Shown here piece by piece: positions 35,363 to 45,178 of a DNA stretch of 64,000 bases (positions within the stretch are counted from its first letter, which is position 1; each line of letters starts with the position of its first letter). Position numbers and translations under genes: made by a program. This DNA comes from JBMOUD01 sp049319665 (GTDB lineage Bacteria; Pseudomonadota; Gammaproteobacteria; Enterobacterales; Enterobacteriaceae). The notes below the pieces were generated by a model, which was not told the origin of the DNA, ran no database searches, and saw only the letters and a program-made list of their open reading frames with translations. Where the stretch lies: positions 1 through 64,000 of the forward strand of contig NZ_JBMOUD010000009.1 of NCBI RefSeq assembly GCF_049319665.1, in the 5' to 3' direction.

Positions 35363-36316
35363 TCAATATCCGTAACGCAAGCACAGCGCCTCAGGATATG
35401 GCTCGAAATAACGCTGCTGCGCAAGGTAATCATCGGGATATTCTGACAGGTAATGTTTTAATAACGTCACCGGAGCCAATAAGGGCTGCACACCTTGGCG
35501 ATAGCGATCAATAAGCTGGGTTAATTCCTGACGCTGCAAGGAATTCAACTGTGGGCGGAAATAGCCCTGAACGTGCATCAGAACGTTGGTGTGATTACGT
35601 CTCGTCGCTTTATGACTCATCAACGTCATCAGTTGACGACGATATTCAATAAAATAGCTATCGAGCGATGGCCACTTATCTATTCCTGCAACAAAACGAC
35701 CTAATTCACGATAAAGCGGCTGGGAATGGGAGAGTAACGACAATTTGTAACGACTATGAAATGCGATCAACTTGCCGCGGCTTAATCCACTTTTACGCAG
35801 CATATTGAGTTCATACAGCGCAAAAACACGCTCAACGAAATTCTCACGCAACACAGGATCGTTTAAGCGGCCATCCTCTTCGACGGGTAGCCATGGATAT
35901 TGCTTCATCAATTCAGCGGTAAAAATACCGACGCCTATTTTTTGCGCATCTTTACCATTAGCGCTGTACACCCGAACTCGCTCCATTCCGCAGCTCGGTG
36001 ACTTAGCACACACAATATAGCCGCAAAGATGATCAAGGGATTGCACCCGCTTTACCGCGTAATCTTGCATGGCGGAAGTTAGATCAATATCTGGATCATT
36101 ACTGAAACGTATATCGACCCGTTCACCCTGTTTCACCAGTCGTAAAGCTGGGCGCGGGGTTGACAGGCCAACGGCCATTTCGGGGCAGATAGGCTCAAAA
36201 CTAACATAAGGGGCTAATTGTTCCACTGCGAAAGCAAAGCGCTTATGACCACCATCAAAGCGGACATTATCTCCCAGCAGACAAGCACTGATACCGATTG
36301 GGATGGATTCACTCAT
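35363..36316 (-). CDS. ybgA: YbgA, two-domain DUF523-DUF1722 protein
   Basis: 317 residues. Residues 1-150 form a DUF523 domain with conserved Cys12 (ISACLLGDNVRFDGGHKR), Cys44 (PICPE) and Cys109 (SPSCGM). In the DUF523 enzyme TudS (thiouracil desulfurase) three such cysteines bind a 4Fe-4S cluster. Residues about 170-317 form DUF1722, the domain that alone makes up E. coli YbgA (169 residues). Function unknown; a cluster-dependent desulfurase-like activity is inference. It lies 50 nt upstream of phrB, probably in one operon. Confidence 0.9.
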   Translation of the reverse strand: MSESIPIGISACLLGDNVRFDGGHKRFAFAVEQLAPYVSFEPICPEMAVGLSTPRPALRLVKQGERVDIRFSNDPDIDLTSAMQDYAVKRVQSLDHLCGYIVCAKSPSCGMERVRVYSANGKDAQKIGVGIFTAELMKQYPWLPVEEDGRLNDPVLRENFVERVFALYELNMLRKSGLSRGKLIAFHSRYKLSLLSHSQPLYRELGRFVAGIDKWPSLDSYFIEYRRQLMTLMSHKATRRNHTNVLMHVQGYFRPQLNSLQRQELTQLIDRYRQGVQPLLAPVTLLKHYLSEYPDDYLAQQRYFEPYPEALCLRYGY

Positions 36317-36442
36317 GGACGGCTCCCTGTAAAGAATCGGGTATGAAGTTAACGAGCAAGCATAGTTTAAATATCATTTATGCATCGATTAACTTATACA
36401 ATAACTCAATCTTGTACAGTTTCCAGAATTTATACCAATAAA

Positions 36443-36474
36443 AAAACCCCCGGCTTCTCAACCAGGGGTTTTTA
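36443..36474 (-). terminator. Terminator after ybfA
   Basis: Stem AAAAACCCC/GGGGTTTTT with a 14-nt loop, A-rich and T-rich flanks on both strands. It separates ybfA from ybgA-phrB. Confidence 0.8.
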
Positions 36475-36521
36475 AATTCATTACAGAACATCAAGAAACG
36501 GCAGAACAAGCCGTTTTATTA

Positions 36522-36728
36522 TTAGTAGAACGATTGTCCTGACAGTTCAGCTTGCGTTAACCATACCGGCTTATCGCTTGTTTTGGCCCAAATGCGGTGT
36601 AAATAACTATAAAAACGCGCGCGATCCTGACGTAACAACATCACTGGCAGCGCCAACAGGCCGGCAAGGATCACAAAACTACGACGCAGTGTGATACGTA
36701 ATACAGAATAGTGAAGATCATCAGACAT
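36522..36728 (-). CDS. ybfA: YbfA, small membrane-associated protein
   Basis: 68 residues from the ATG at 36728 (AGGAG, 8-nt spacing), the same length as E. coli YbfA. One hydrophobic segment (about 14-34) is followed by the conserved tail RARFYSYLHRIWAKTSDKPVWLTQAE. Function unknown. Divergent from kdpFABC, as in E. coli. Confidence 0.9.
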   Translation of the reverse strand: MSDDLHYSVLRITLRRSFVILAGLLALPVMLLRQDRARFYSYLHRIWAKTSDKPVWLTQAELSGQSFY

Positions 36729-37068
36729 AGCATTTCTCCTAAAGAGGCCAGTCTGGCAGTCCACTAAAGCGCGACATGCTGACTGGGGAAATTAATCGGT
36801 TGGTTATTTGTACAAAATATTATCTTAAGTTGTGTAATTTTACTACTCATCTGACCACTTAAAATGTAAAAAAAGCACAAACTTATCCCCGCACATGTAA
36901 TTAAGTTACAAGCAAGTTAACAAAAAAACATTTCAGCGTTAAAAATGCCGCTGATAAACCAACCATTTTTATACTTTTTTTACACCCTTCCCCCGCATTT
37001 ATTCAGGATCTTTCCCTATCCATTCCTATACTTTGCACAACATAAAAAAACACCTGTGGAGGTGGAAT
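36729..37068. promoter_or_regulatory. ybfA-kdpF divergent region with kdp promoter
   Basis: 340 bp, very AT-rich. It holds the KdpE-type T-rich operator at 36965-36985 and a -10-like TATACT at 37027-37032, 37 nt before kdpF. Nothing else is recognisable. Confidence 0.6.
36965..36985 (+). promoter_or_regulatory. KdpE operator of kdpFABC
   Basis: The sequence TTTATACTTTTTTTACACC is, as I recall it, the KdpE-binding element of the E. coli kdp promoter. It lies about 45 bp upstream of the TATACT -10, the expected spacing for activation. Confidence 0.65.
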
Positions 37069-37158
37069 GTGAGTCTTGGGGTGATCGGCGGTGCATTACT
37101 GGTTCTGTTATTACTGGGCTATTTAGTCTATGCCCTGCTTAATGCGGAGGAGTTTTAA
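37069..37158 (+). CDS. kdpF: KdpF, small stabilising subunit of the K+ ATPase
   Basis: A 29-residue single-helix peptide starting at GTG with GGAGG 7 nt upstream. It ends LLLGYLVYALLNAEEF, matching E. coli KdpF (29 residues). Its stop abuts the kdpA start. Confidence 0.93.
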   Translation: MSLGVIGGALLVLLLLGYLVYALLNAEEF

Positions 37159-38847
37159 ATGGCGGCTTCAGGCTTTCTACTCATTGCCAGCTTTATGCTG
37201 GTTTTATTGCTGCTCTCCAAGCCGTTGGGCAATTTTATTGCGCAACTGATTGAAGGGCAGCCTTCTGGGATTTTATTACGTTTTGAAAACGGGATACTAC
37301 GCACAGCAGGCAGCTCCGAAAGTGAAATGAACTGGTGGCAATATGCGCTAGCTATCATGGTGTTCAATATTTTGGGCATCATTATTTTGATGGTGATGTT
37401 GATGGCGCAGGGCTCTCTACCAATGAACCCACAACATTTCGCCGGACTTTCGTGGGATTTGTCATTCAATACCGCAGTCAGCTTTGTCAGTAATACCGAC
37501 TGGCAGGCCTACAGTGGCGAAAACTCACTGAGCTACCTGAGCCAGATGGTCGGTTTGACTGTGCAAAACTTCTTGTCAGCATCTACCGGGATCGCCGTTG
37601 CTTTTGCGCTAATTCGTGCATTTGCTCGCCCTTCTGGCCGCACTATCGGTAATGCGTGGACAGATTTACTGCGTATCACACTGTACCTGCTGGTGCCGTT
37701 GTCATTACTGCTCGGTTTATATTTCGCCAGCCAAGGCGTTATCCAAAACTTTGACGCTTATCAACACGCCACCACTCTCGAAGGCTTGCAACAAACCTTA
37801 CCAATGGGTCCAGTTGCTTCACAGGAATCAATAAAATTATTGGGCACTAACGGCGGCGGCTTCTTCGGTGCTAACTCCGCGCACCCGTTTGAGAACCCAA
37901 CGGCGATGACCAATATGGTACAGATGCTGGCGATCTTCTTGATCCCATGTGCACTGTGCTTCGCTTTTGGTCGCGTGGTCGGTGATAACCGTCAAGGTAA
38001 CGCGCTGGTATGGGCAATGTCGCTGATCTTCGTGGTGTCAGTTGTCGTGGTGATGTATGCCGAGTTGCAAGGCAACCCGCACTTCACTCAGCTTGGCGCT
38101 AACAGCAATATCAATATGGAAGGTAAAGAGAGCCGCTTCGGCATTCTGGCCTCAAGTATGTATGCCGTTGTGACAACAGCTGCATCTTGCGGCGCAGTTA
38201 ACGCCATGCATGACTCGTTCACCGCACTAGGCGGCTTAGTTCCAATGTGGCTGATGCAAATCGGTGAAGTGGTATTCGGCGGCGTAGGTTCTGGTTTGTA
38301 CGGCATGCTGCTGTTCGTTCTGCTGACTGTATTTATCGCCGGTTTGATGATTGGTCGTACGCCTGAGTATCTCGGTAAAAAGATCGACGTTTACGACATG
38401 AAAATGACCGCTCTGGCGATCTTAGTCACACCAACGCTGGTTCTGTTGGGTACGGCCTTAGCACTAGTGACCGATGCAGGTAAAGCAGGTATCGCAAACC
38501 CTGGCGCTCACGGCTTTAGTGAAGTGTTGTATGCCGTCTCTTCTGCGGCAAACAACAATGGTAGCGCCTTCGGTGGCTTAAGCGTCAATACACCGTTCTA
38601 CAACGTACTGTTGGCAGTATGTATGTTCTTCGGCCGCTTCGGGGTCATTATTCCGGTATTGGCAATCGCAGGTTCACTGGTAGCGAAAAAACGCCAGAAA
38701 GCCAGCAGCGGCACCTTACCAACATCTGGCCCGCTGTTTATCGGCCTGCTAGTAGGTACGGTACTGCTGGTCGGCGCACTGACATTCGTTCCTGCTCTGG
38801 CCCTCGGCCCGGTAGCAGAACATTTACAGGTGTGGTCAGCAAAATAA
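37159..38847 (+). CDS. kdpA: KdpA, potassium-binding channel-like subunit
   Basis: 562 residues, ten transmembrane helices, related to SKT-type K+ channels. Selectivity-filter loops are visible: NTDWQAYSG, TNGGGFFGANSAHPFENP, TTAASCGAVNAMHDS and SSAANNNGSAFGGL. It admits K+ in the KdpFABC high-affinity pump. The ribosome site GGAGG lies at the end of kdpF. Confidence 0.98.
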   Translation: MAASGFLLIASFMLVLLLLSKPLGNFIAQLIEGQPSGILLRFENGILRTAGSSESEMNWWQYALAIMVFNILGIIILMVMLMAQGSLPMNPQHFAGLSWDLSFNTAVSFVSNTDWQAYSGENSLSYLSQMVGLTVQNFLSASTGIAVAFALIRAFARPSGRTIGNAWTDLLRITLYLLVPLSLLLGLYFASQGVIQNFDAYQHATTLEGLQQTLPMGPVASQESIKLLGTNGGGFFGANSAHPFENPTAMTNMVQMLAIFLIPCALCFAFGRVVGDNRQGNALVWAMSLIFVVSVVVVMYAELQGNPHFTQLGANSNINMEGKESRFGILASSMYAVVTTAASCGAVNAMHDSFTALGGLVPMWLMQIGEVVFGGVGSGLYGMLLFVLLTVFIAGLMIGRTPEYLGKKIDVYDMKMTALAILVTPTLVLLGTALALVTDAGKAGIANPGAHGFSEVLYAVSSAANNNGSAFGGLSVNTPFYNVLLAVCMFFGRFGVIIPVLAIAGSLVAKKRQKASSGTLPTSGPLFIGLLVGTVLLVGALTFVPALALGPVAEHLQVWSAK

Positions 38848-38893
38848 CGCTGCGTAATCCGTTGAACTGATGATGAACAGAGAGATTAAGAAC

Positions 38894-40960
38894 ATGACTC
38901 GCAAGCAACGTGCGCTGTTTGAACCACAATTAATACGCACCGCCCTGCTCGACTCGGTGAAAAAACTGGATCCGCGCGTCCAGTGGCGTAACCCAGTAAT
39001 GTTTGTGGTGTATTTAGGCAGTCTACTCACCACCTTTATCTGGCTGGCTATTCTTTTCAAACAAAACGACGGCAGCGCCGCTTTTACCGGCAGTGTGTCG
39101 CTGTGGCTGTGGTTTACCGTGCTGTTTGCCAACTTTGCTGAAGCCTTGGCAGAAGGGCGCAGCAAGGCCCAGGCACAAAGTTTGAAAGGCGTACAGAAAA
39201 CCAGCTGGGCGAAGAAAATTTACGAAGCCCGTCCAGATTCACCGGTCATCAAAGTGGCTGCTGACAGCTTACGTAAAGGTGACATGGTGCTGATCGAAGC
39301 CGGTGATACCGTGCCTTGTGACGGTGAAGTATTAGTCGGCGGCGCATCAGTAGATGAAAGCGCGATCACGGGTGAATCTGCACCGGTGATTCGTGAATCT
39401 GGCGGTGACTTCTCTTCTGTCACCGGGGGGACTCGCGTACTGTCAGACTGGCTGGTTGTGCAGTGTTCTGCAAACCCAGGTGATACCTTCCTAGATCGCA
39501 TGATCGCCATGGTTGAAGGTGCTAAGCGTCGTAAAACACCAAACGAAGTAGCGTTGACCATTTTGTTAGTCGCGCTGACCCTAGTGTTCGTCCTGGCGAC
39601 GGCAACACTGTATCCATTTTCACTCTTTAGCGTAGAAGCAAGCCACGCGGGGATGACCGTAACTGTTACTGCGCTGGTCGCCCTGCTGGTCTGCTTGATC
39701 CCAACAACTATCGGTGGGCTGTTGTCAGCTATCGGTGTAGCCGGGATGAGCCGCATGTTGGAAGCTAACGTCATTGCCACCAGCGGTCGTGCCGTTGAAG
39801 CGGCCGGTGACGTCGATGTTTTGCTACTGGATAAAACCGGGACCATTACACTGGGTAACCGTCAGGCTTCACAGTTCCTGCCTGCGCCACAAGTGACAGA
39901 GCAAGAGCTGGCTGATGCGGCACAACTTTCGTCGCTAGCGGATGAAACCCCTGAAGGTCGCAGTATTGTCGTACTGGCAAAACAACTGTTTAACCTGCGC
40001 GAACGCGATATCCACTCGCTGAATGCCACCTTTGTGCCTTTCTCTGCACAAACCCGCATGAGCGGCGTGAACATTGGCGAACGTAGCATCCGTAAAGGAG
40101 CAGTAGACGCGATTCGCCGCCATGTTGAATCTAACAATGGTACCTTCCCAGCGGCAGTTGAAGGTCTGGTAGAAGGTGTAGCGCGCAAAGGCGGAACCCC
40201 GTTGGTAGTGGCCGAAGGTGCACGCGTATTGGGCGTGGTTGAGCTGAAAGATATCGTTAAAGGCGGGATCAAAGAGCGTTTCTCTGAACTGCGCAAAATG
40301 GGTATCAAAACCGTGATGATCACCGGTGACAACCGGTTGACCGCCGCGGCGATTGCCGCCGAAGCTGGCGTGGATGATTTCCTGTCAGAAGCGACACCGG
40401 AAGCGAAACTGGCTCTGATTCGTCAATATCAATCTGAAGGTCGATTGGTCGCGATGACCGGCGATGGCACTAACGACGCCCCTGCCCTGGCGCAGGCTGA
40501 CGTTGCAGTAGCCATGAACTCTGGTACTCAGGCCGCGAAAGAAGCGGGTAACATGGTCGATTTGGATTCCAACCCGACCAAACTGATTGAAGTCGTCCAC
40601 ATCGGTAAACAGATGTTGATGACGCGTGGCTCGCTGACCACCTTCAGTATCGCGAACGACGTTGCTAAGTACTTTGCGATTATTCCAGCGGCCTTTGCGA
40701 CAACCTATCCGCAACTGAACTCGCTGAACGTTATGGGTCTGCATTCACCTTCATCGGCGATTATGTCGGCGGTTATTTTCAATGCCTTGGTGATTGTGTT
40801 CCTCATCCCGCTGGCACTGCGCGGCGTGAGCTATAAGCCAATGAGCGCCGCCTCGCTGTTGCGTCGCAACCTGTGGATTTATGGCGTAGGTGGTTTGCTA
40901 GTACCTTTCGTGGGTATCAAGCTGATCGATATGATCCTGACCGTTTTACATTTAAGCTGA
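38894..40960 (+). CDS. kdpB: KdpB, P-type ATPase catalytic subunit
   Basis: 688 residues from the ATG at 38894, which aligns with the E. coli start (MTRKQRALFEPQL); the first in-frame ATG at 38870 adds eight residues and has no ribosome site. P-ATPase motifs: TGES (actuator), phosphorylated Asp in LLLDKTGTITLG, nucleotide-binding KGAVDAIRRH and hinge MTGDGTNDAPAL. ATP hydrolysis drives K+ import through KdpA. Confidence 0.96.
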   Translation: MTRKQRALFEPQLIRTALLDSVKKLDPRVQWRNPVMFVVYLGSLLTTFIWLAILFKQNDGSAAFTGSVSLWLWFTVLFANFAEALAEGRSKAQAQSLKGVQKTSWAKKIYEARPDSPVIKVAADSLRKGDMVLIEAGDTVPCDGEVLVGGASVDESAITGESAPVIRESGGDFSSVTGGTRVLSDWLVVQCSANPGDTFLDRMIAMVEGAKRRKTPNEVALTILLVALTLVFVLATATLYPFSLFSVEASHAGMTVTVTALVALLVCLIPTTIGGLLSAIGVAGMSRMLEANVIATSGRAVEAAGDVDVLLLDKTGTITLGNRQASQFLPAPQVTEQELADAAQLSSLADETPEGRSIVVLAKQLFNLRERDIHSLNATFVPFSAQTRMSGVNIGERSIRKGAVDAIRRHVESNNGTFPAAVEGLVEGVARKGGTPLVVAEGARVLGVVELKDIVKGGIKERFSELRKMGIKTVMITGDNRLTAAAIAAEAGVDDFLSEATPEAKLALIRQYQSEGRLVAMTGDGTNDAPALAQADVAVAMNSGTQAAKEAGNMVDLDSNPTKLIEVVHIGKQMLMTRGSLTTFSIANDVAKYFAIIPAAFATTYPQLNSLNVMGLHSPSSAIMSAVIFNALVIVFLIPLALRGVSYKPMSAASLLRRNLWIYGVGGLLVPFVGIKLIDMILTVLHLS

Positions 40961-40979
40961 TTTACTGAGGACGATGACT

Positions 40980-41606
40980 ATGTCTGCAACACAAACAGGG
41001 TCTGCAGCACCTAATGAATCTGCAACACGTATCAGCTATGTTCGCCCAGCGATAGTTCTGACTATCGTATTAACACTGGTAACAGGCGTCATTTATCCGT
41101 CAGTCACCACCGGTATCTCTGCTGCCTTGTTCAGCCATCAGGCGGCGGGATCGTTGATTACTGACGGAGACAAAGTGATTGGCTCGTCACTAATTGGCCA
41201 GAACTTTACCCATAACAACTACTTCTGGGGACGTCTGTCAGCCACATCGGATTCACCTTATAATCCGTTGTCATCAGGCGGTAGCAACCTGGCAGCCAGC
41301 AACCCAGCGCTGGATAAAATTGTCGCTGACCGCGTAGCCGCCCTGCGTGCTGCCGATCCACAAAGCAGCCCACAGGTGCCGGTTGAGTTGGTCACCGCAT
41401 CAGGCAGCGGCTTGGATCCACAAATTTCCGTGGATGCGGCAAAATGGCAGACACCGCGCGTCGCCACCGCACGCGGCTTGTCGGTGGATCAGGTGAACAA
41501 GTTGATTGATGAAAACACCTCATCACCGATTATCGGTTTCGCAGGGCCAGCTGTCGTCAACGTGTTGGAGTTGAACCACGCATTGGATAAGCTATCCGCC
41601 AAATAA
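40980..41606 (+). CDS. kdpC: KdpC, K+ ATPase chaperone-like subunit
   Basis: 208 residues from the second ATG at 40980, 9 nt from GAGG; the first ATG at 40974 sits too close. One N-terminal transmembrane helix (about 20-40) and a soluble domain with SALIGQNF-type SSLIGQNFTHNNYFWGRLSAT, GGSNLAASNP and VPVELVTASGSGLDP. It stabilises nucleotide binding by KdpB. About 18 residues longer at the N-terminus than in E. coli. Confidence 0.95.
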   Translation: MSATQTGSAAPNESATRISYVRPAIVLTIVLTLVTGVIYPSVTTGISAALFSHQAAGSLITDGDKVIGSSLIGQNFTHNNYFWGRLSATSDSPYNPLSSGGSNLAASNPALDKIVADRVAALRAADPQSSPQVPVELVTASGSGLDPQISVDAAKWQTPRVATARGLSVDQVNKLIDENTSSPIIGFAGPAVVNVLELNHALDKLSAK

Positions 41607-41751
41607 TACGAGCGCTATTTTTGCTCTTAAAGACTTCTGCCTAGTAAGCAGATAGATTCGGACGCAGCATGATGCATCTTTGACAATGAACCTGCATTCA
41701 TTGCTTAGAGGTGCAGCATGTTGCGCCCGTTTTTGGCTTTGCCCTCCCCGA

Positions 41752-41802
41752 GTTTGAGAATTCGATTGTTTTGAGAATGCGACTGTTTTGAGGATGCAAT
41801 GA
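41752..41802 (+). repeat. Three 17-bp tandem repeats ending at the kdpD start
   Basis: Three imperfect copies (GTTTGAGAATTCGATTG, TTTTGAGAATGCGACTG, TTTTGAGGATGCAATGA) run head to tail. The third supplies the kdpD ribosome site (GAGG) and start codon. Confidence 0.7.
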
Positions 41803-44492
41803 TGGAAGAAGAAGCGCAAAGGCCCGACCCTGACAGTTTGTTGGCAATAGCCAATGAAAAACCGCGCGGACAATTGAAAGTCTTTTTCGGGGCGTGCGCT
41901 GGCGTCGGAAAAACTTACGCCATGTTGCAAGAAGCGCAGCGCTTGCGCGCCACTGGTTTGGATGTGTTAGTCGGCGTAGTAGAAACGCACAAACGCCAAG
42001 AAACCGAAGCGTTATTACCGGGGCTGACTTTACTCGCACCAAAACGCATTAACCATCGTGGCCGTTTAGTGTATGAATTTGACCTTGATGCCGCCTTAGC
42101 GCGCCGCCCTGCCCTCATCTTGATGGATGAACTGGCACACAGCAACGCGGCGGGCTCACGCCATCCGAAACGTTGGCAAGATATCGACGAGCTGCTCGAT
42201 GCAGGAATCGACGTTTTCACTACCGTCAACGTACAGCACTTAGAAAGTCTGAATGACGTTGTTAGCGGCATTACCGGTATTATCATTCGTGAAACCGTAC
42301 CAGACCGCTTATTCGATGATGCGACCGAAGTGGTGCTGGTCGATTTACCGCCTGACTCGCTGCGCCAACGCCTGAAAGAGGGCAAAGTTTATATTCCAGG
42401 TCAGGCAGAACGGGCAATTGAGCATTTCTTCCGCAAAGGTAATTTAATCGCCCTGCGCGAACTCTCTTTGCGCCGTACCGCCGATCGTGTTGACGATCAG
42501 ATGCGCGAATATCGCGATCATCAAGGCGTACATCGTGTCTGGCACACCCGCGATGCGCTGTTGCTGTGTATTGGTCACAGCAATGGTAATGAAAAACTAG
42601 TACGCGTTGCCTCGCGTATCGCCGCCCGATTAGGCTGCGTCTGGCACGCCGTTTATGTTGAAACCCCACGCCTGCACCGTCTGCCAGAAGGCCAGCGTCG
42701 GGCTATTTTGCGCTCCCTGAAATTAGCACAAGAGCTAGGTGCAGAAACCGCGACGCTGTCAGATCCACAAGAAGATCAGGCAATTTTACGCTATGCCCGT
42801 GAGCATCGGCTCGGCAAAGTAGTGATGGGGCGCCGTAAAGAGAAACGCTGGACGCCGGGCGGCAGCTTTGCCGACAGGCTGGCACGCATTGGACCAGACC
42901 TGGATTTAATGATTATCGGTCTGGAAGATGCGCCGCAAACCCCTACGCGCAAAGAGCACGATGCCCGCACCTTTGCCGAAAAATTCCGTCGCCAGCTGCA
43001 AGGCTGCGCCGTTGCGGTGGCGCTGTGCGCACTGATCACCCTGTTCTCCCAATGGCTGCTGCCAGGTTTTGATCAAGCGAACCTGGTGATGGTCTACTTG
43101 CTCGGCGTAGTGATTGTTGCGCTATTTTATGGCCGCTGGCCTTCAGCATTAGCGGCTGTGATTAACGTTGCCAGTTTTGATCTGTTCTTCGTCCAACCGC
43201 GCGGCACGCTGGCGGTGACCGATGCGCAATATCTGGTGACATTTGGCGTGATGCTGATTGTCGGTATCTTGATTGGTAATTTAACCGCAGGCGTTCGTTA
43301 TCAAGCGAGGATTGCCCGTCACCGTGAAAAACGTGCGCAACATCTGTATGAAATGTCGAAAGGATTGAGCAAAGCACTTACGCCGGAAGCCGTGGCGCAA
43401 ACCAGCTGCCACTTTATCTCTTCCAGCCTGAATGCCAAAACGGCAATCCTGTTGCCACAAGAAGATGGCAGTTTGCTTCAGGCGACCGGTGAAGACGCCG
43501 CCAGCATTGCCGTGGACGATGCTATCGCTCGCTGGAGTTTTGATAAGCAGATGCCGGCAGGTGCCGGTACCGATACGCTACCCGGCGTGTTATATCAATT
43601 ATTACCGCTGGTTGCCTCTGGAAAATCATTAGGTTTATTGGCCGTCGAACCGACTAATTTCCGCCAACTCTTAGTGCCAGAACAGCAACGGCTGATCCAG
43701 ACTTTCACCGTGCTGATCGCCAACGCCCTTGAGCGTTTACATCTTGCCAGCAGCGCAGAAAGCGCCCGTTTGGATGCCGAACGCGAACAGCTACGTAACT
43801 CTCTACTCTCTGCCCTCTCACACGATTTACGCACCCCGCTGACCGTGCTATTTGGACAGGCAGAAATTTTGACGTTAGATCTTGCTGCCGAAGGCTCAAA
43901 ACATGGCATGCAGGCGAATCAAATTCGTCAGCAGGTATTAAGCACCACCCGACTGGTCAATAACCTGTTAGATATGGCGCGTATTCAGTCCGGCGGTTTT
44001 AACTTACGTAAAGAGTGGCAATCGGTGGAAGAGATCATCGGTAGCGCACTACGCATGATGGAAGCCCTGCTCAGCACGCACAATATCGTGGTCGATTTGC
44101 CCGAAGAGATGCTGCTGGTTAATTGTGATGCCAGCTTAATTGAACGCGTGTTAATCAACTTGCTGGAGAATGCGCATAAATATGCGGGAGCCAGCGCCAC
44201 CATCACTTTACGCGCACGTGCAAAAGAACATTGGTTGGAAATAGATGTGACCGATAGCGGTCCTGGAATTATCAACGGTGCGGAAAAAACCATCTTCGAT
44301 AAGTTCTCTCGCGGCAATAAAGAGTCGGCTATTCCGGGGGTCGGTTTAGGTTTGGCCATTTGTCGGGCAATTATTGAGGTTCACGAAGGACAGATCTGGG
44401 CTGAGAATGTGGTTCAAGGTGGCGCACGCTTTTGCTTCCTGCTACCTTTGGAGAACCCACCCGCTATTGAAAAAGAAGACGAGGATCTGTGA
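41802..44492 (+). CDS. kdpD: KdpD, sensor histidine kinase for K+ limitation
   Basis: 896 residues from the second ATG at 41802 (GAGG at 8 nt; aligns with E. coli MNNEPLRPDPD). The N-terminal KdpD domain has a Walker A (GACAGVGKTY) and Walker B-like LILMDELAHSNA, followed by a USP-like domain. Four transmembrane helices lie near 400-500 (QGCAVAVALCALIT onward), then a GAF-like region and the kinase: phosphoacceptor His in SALSHDLRTPLTV, N-box LLENAHKYAG, G-boxes DSGPGI and GVGLGLAIC. It phosphorylates KdpE. A 195-bp gap separates it from kdpC, so it may have its own promoter. Confidence 0.97.
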   Translation: MEEEAQRPDPDSLLAIANEKPRGQLKVFFGACAGVGKTYAMLQEAQRLRATGLDVLVGVVETHKRQETEALLPGLTLLAPKRINHRGRLVYEFDLDAALARRPALILMDELAHSNAAGSRHPKRWQDIDELLDAGIDVFTTVNVQHLESLNDVVSGITGIIIRETVPDRLFDDATEVVLVDLPPDSLRQRLKEGKVYIPGQAERAIEHFFRKGNLIALRELSLRRTADRVDDQMREYRDHQGVHRVWHTRDALLLCIGHSNGNEKLVRVASRIAARLGCVWHAVYVETPRLHRLPEGQRRAILRSLKLAQELGAETATLSDPQEDQAILRYAREHRLGKVVMGRRKEKRWTPGGSFADRLARIGPDLDLMIIGLEDAPQTPTRKEHDARTFAEKFRRQLQGCAVAVALCALITLFSQWLLPGFDQANLVMVYLLGVVIVALFYGRWPSALAAVINVASFDLFFVQPRGTLAVTDAQYLVTFGVMLIVGILIGNLTAGVRYQARIARHREKRAQHLYEMSKGLSKALTPEAVAQTSCHFISSSLNAKTAILLPQEDGSLLQATGEDAASIAVDDAIARWSFDKQMPAGAGTDTLPGVLYQLLPLVASGKSLGLLAVEPTNFRQLLVPEQQRLIQTFTVLIANALERLHLASSAESARLDAEREQLRNSLLSALSHDLRTPLTVLFGQAEILTLDLAAEGSKHGMQANQIRQQVLSTTRLVNNLLDMARIQSGGFNLRKEWQSVEEIIGSALRMMEALLSTHNIVVDLPEEMLLVNCDASLIERVLINLLENAHKYAGASATITLRARAKEHWLEIDVTDSGPGIINGAEKTIFDKFSRGNKESAIPGVGLGLAICRAIIEVHEGQIWAENVVQGGARFCFLLPLENPPAIEKEDEDL

Positions 44493-45178
44493 GCACTTCC
44501 CCTCCCCATATTCTTATCGTTGAAGATGAAAAAGAGATCAGGCGCTTTGTGAGAACGGCGCTTGAGGCCGAGGGCATCAAAGTGTTCGAGAGTGAAACGC
44601 TGCAGCGGGGGCTGATTGAAGCAGGCACCCGTAAGCCAGACCTGATCATTCTTGACCTTGGTCTACCAGACGGTGACGGCCTGAACTATATTCGGGATTT
44701 GCGCCATTGGAGCTCAATCCCGATTATTGTGCTGTCTGCCAGAACCGGCGAAGAAGATAAAATTGCGGCTCTAGATGCCGGTGCCGATGATTTTCTTACC
44801 AAGCCGTTTGGTATTGGCGAACTGATGGCACGCGTGCGCGTCGCATTACGTCGACATGCGTCGAGTAATCAAGAAACCCCATTGATTACCTTTTCCGATG
44901 TCAGTGTTGATTTAATTAACCGTCAGGTGAAACGCAACGGCGAAGATTTGCATCTTACGCCGATTGAGTTTCGCCTGTTAGCCGCGCTGCTGGCTAACAG
45001 CGGCAAAGTGATCACCCAACGTCAATTGCTCAGCCAAGTCTGGGGCCCGAACTACGTCGAACACAGCCACTATCTGCGCATCTACATGGGCCATTTACGC
45101 CAAAAGATGGAAGTCGACGCCACTCGGCCACGTCACCTGCTGACTGAAACCGGCGTGGGTTATCGGTTTATGCCTTAA
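44489..45178 (+). CDS. kdpE: KdpE, response regulator
   Basis: 229 residues from GTG overlapping the kdpD stop (GTGA). Receiver domain with acidic pair VEDEKE and phosphorylated Asp in LIILDLGLPDGDG; Lys in TKPFGIGELMAR. OmpR/PhoB-type winged helix at about 130-229 (LTPIEFRLLAALL; HYLRIYMGHLRQKM). It activates kdpFABC. Confidence 0.97.
   Translation: MSTSPPHILIVEDEKEIRRFVRTALEAEGIKVFESETLQRGLIEAGTRKPDLIILDLGLPDGDGLNYIRDLRHWSSIPIIVLSARTGEEDKIAALDAGADDFLTKPFGIGELMARVRVALRRHASSNQETPLITFSDVSVDLINRQVKRNGEDLHLTPIEFRLLAALLANSGKVITQRQLLSQVWGPNYVEHSHYLRIYMGHLRQKMEVDATRPRHLLTETGVGYRFMP

Noticed and set aside
39220..40332. Long minus-strand frames over kdpB
   Set aside because: Antisense shadows of a well conserved P-type ATPase gene with no domain or start signal of their own.
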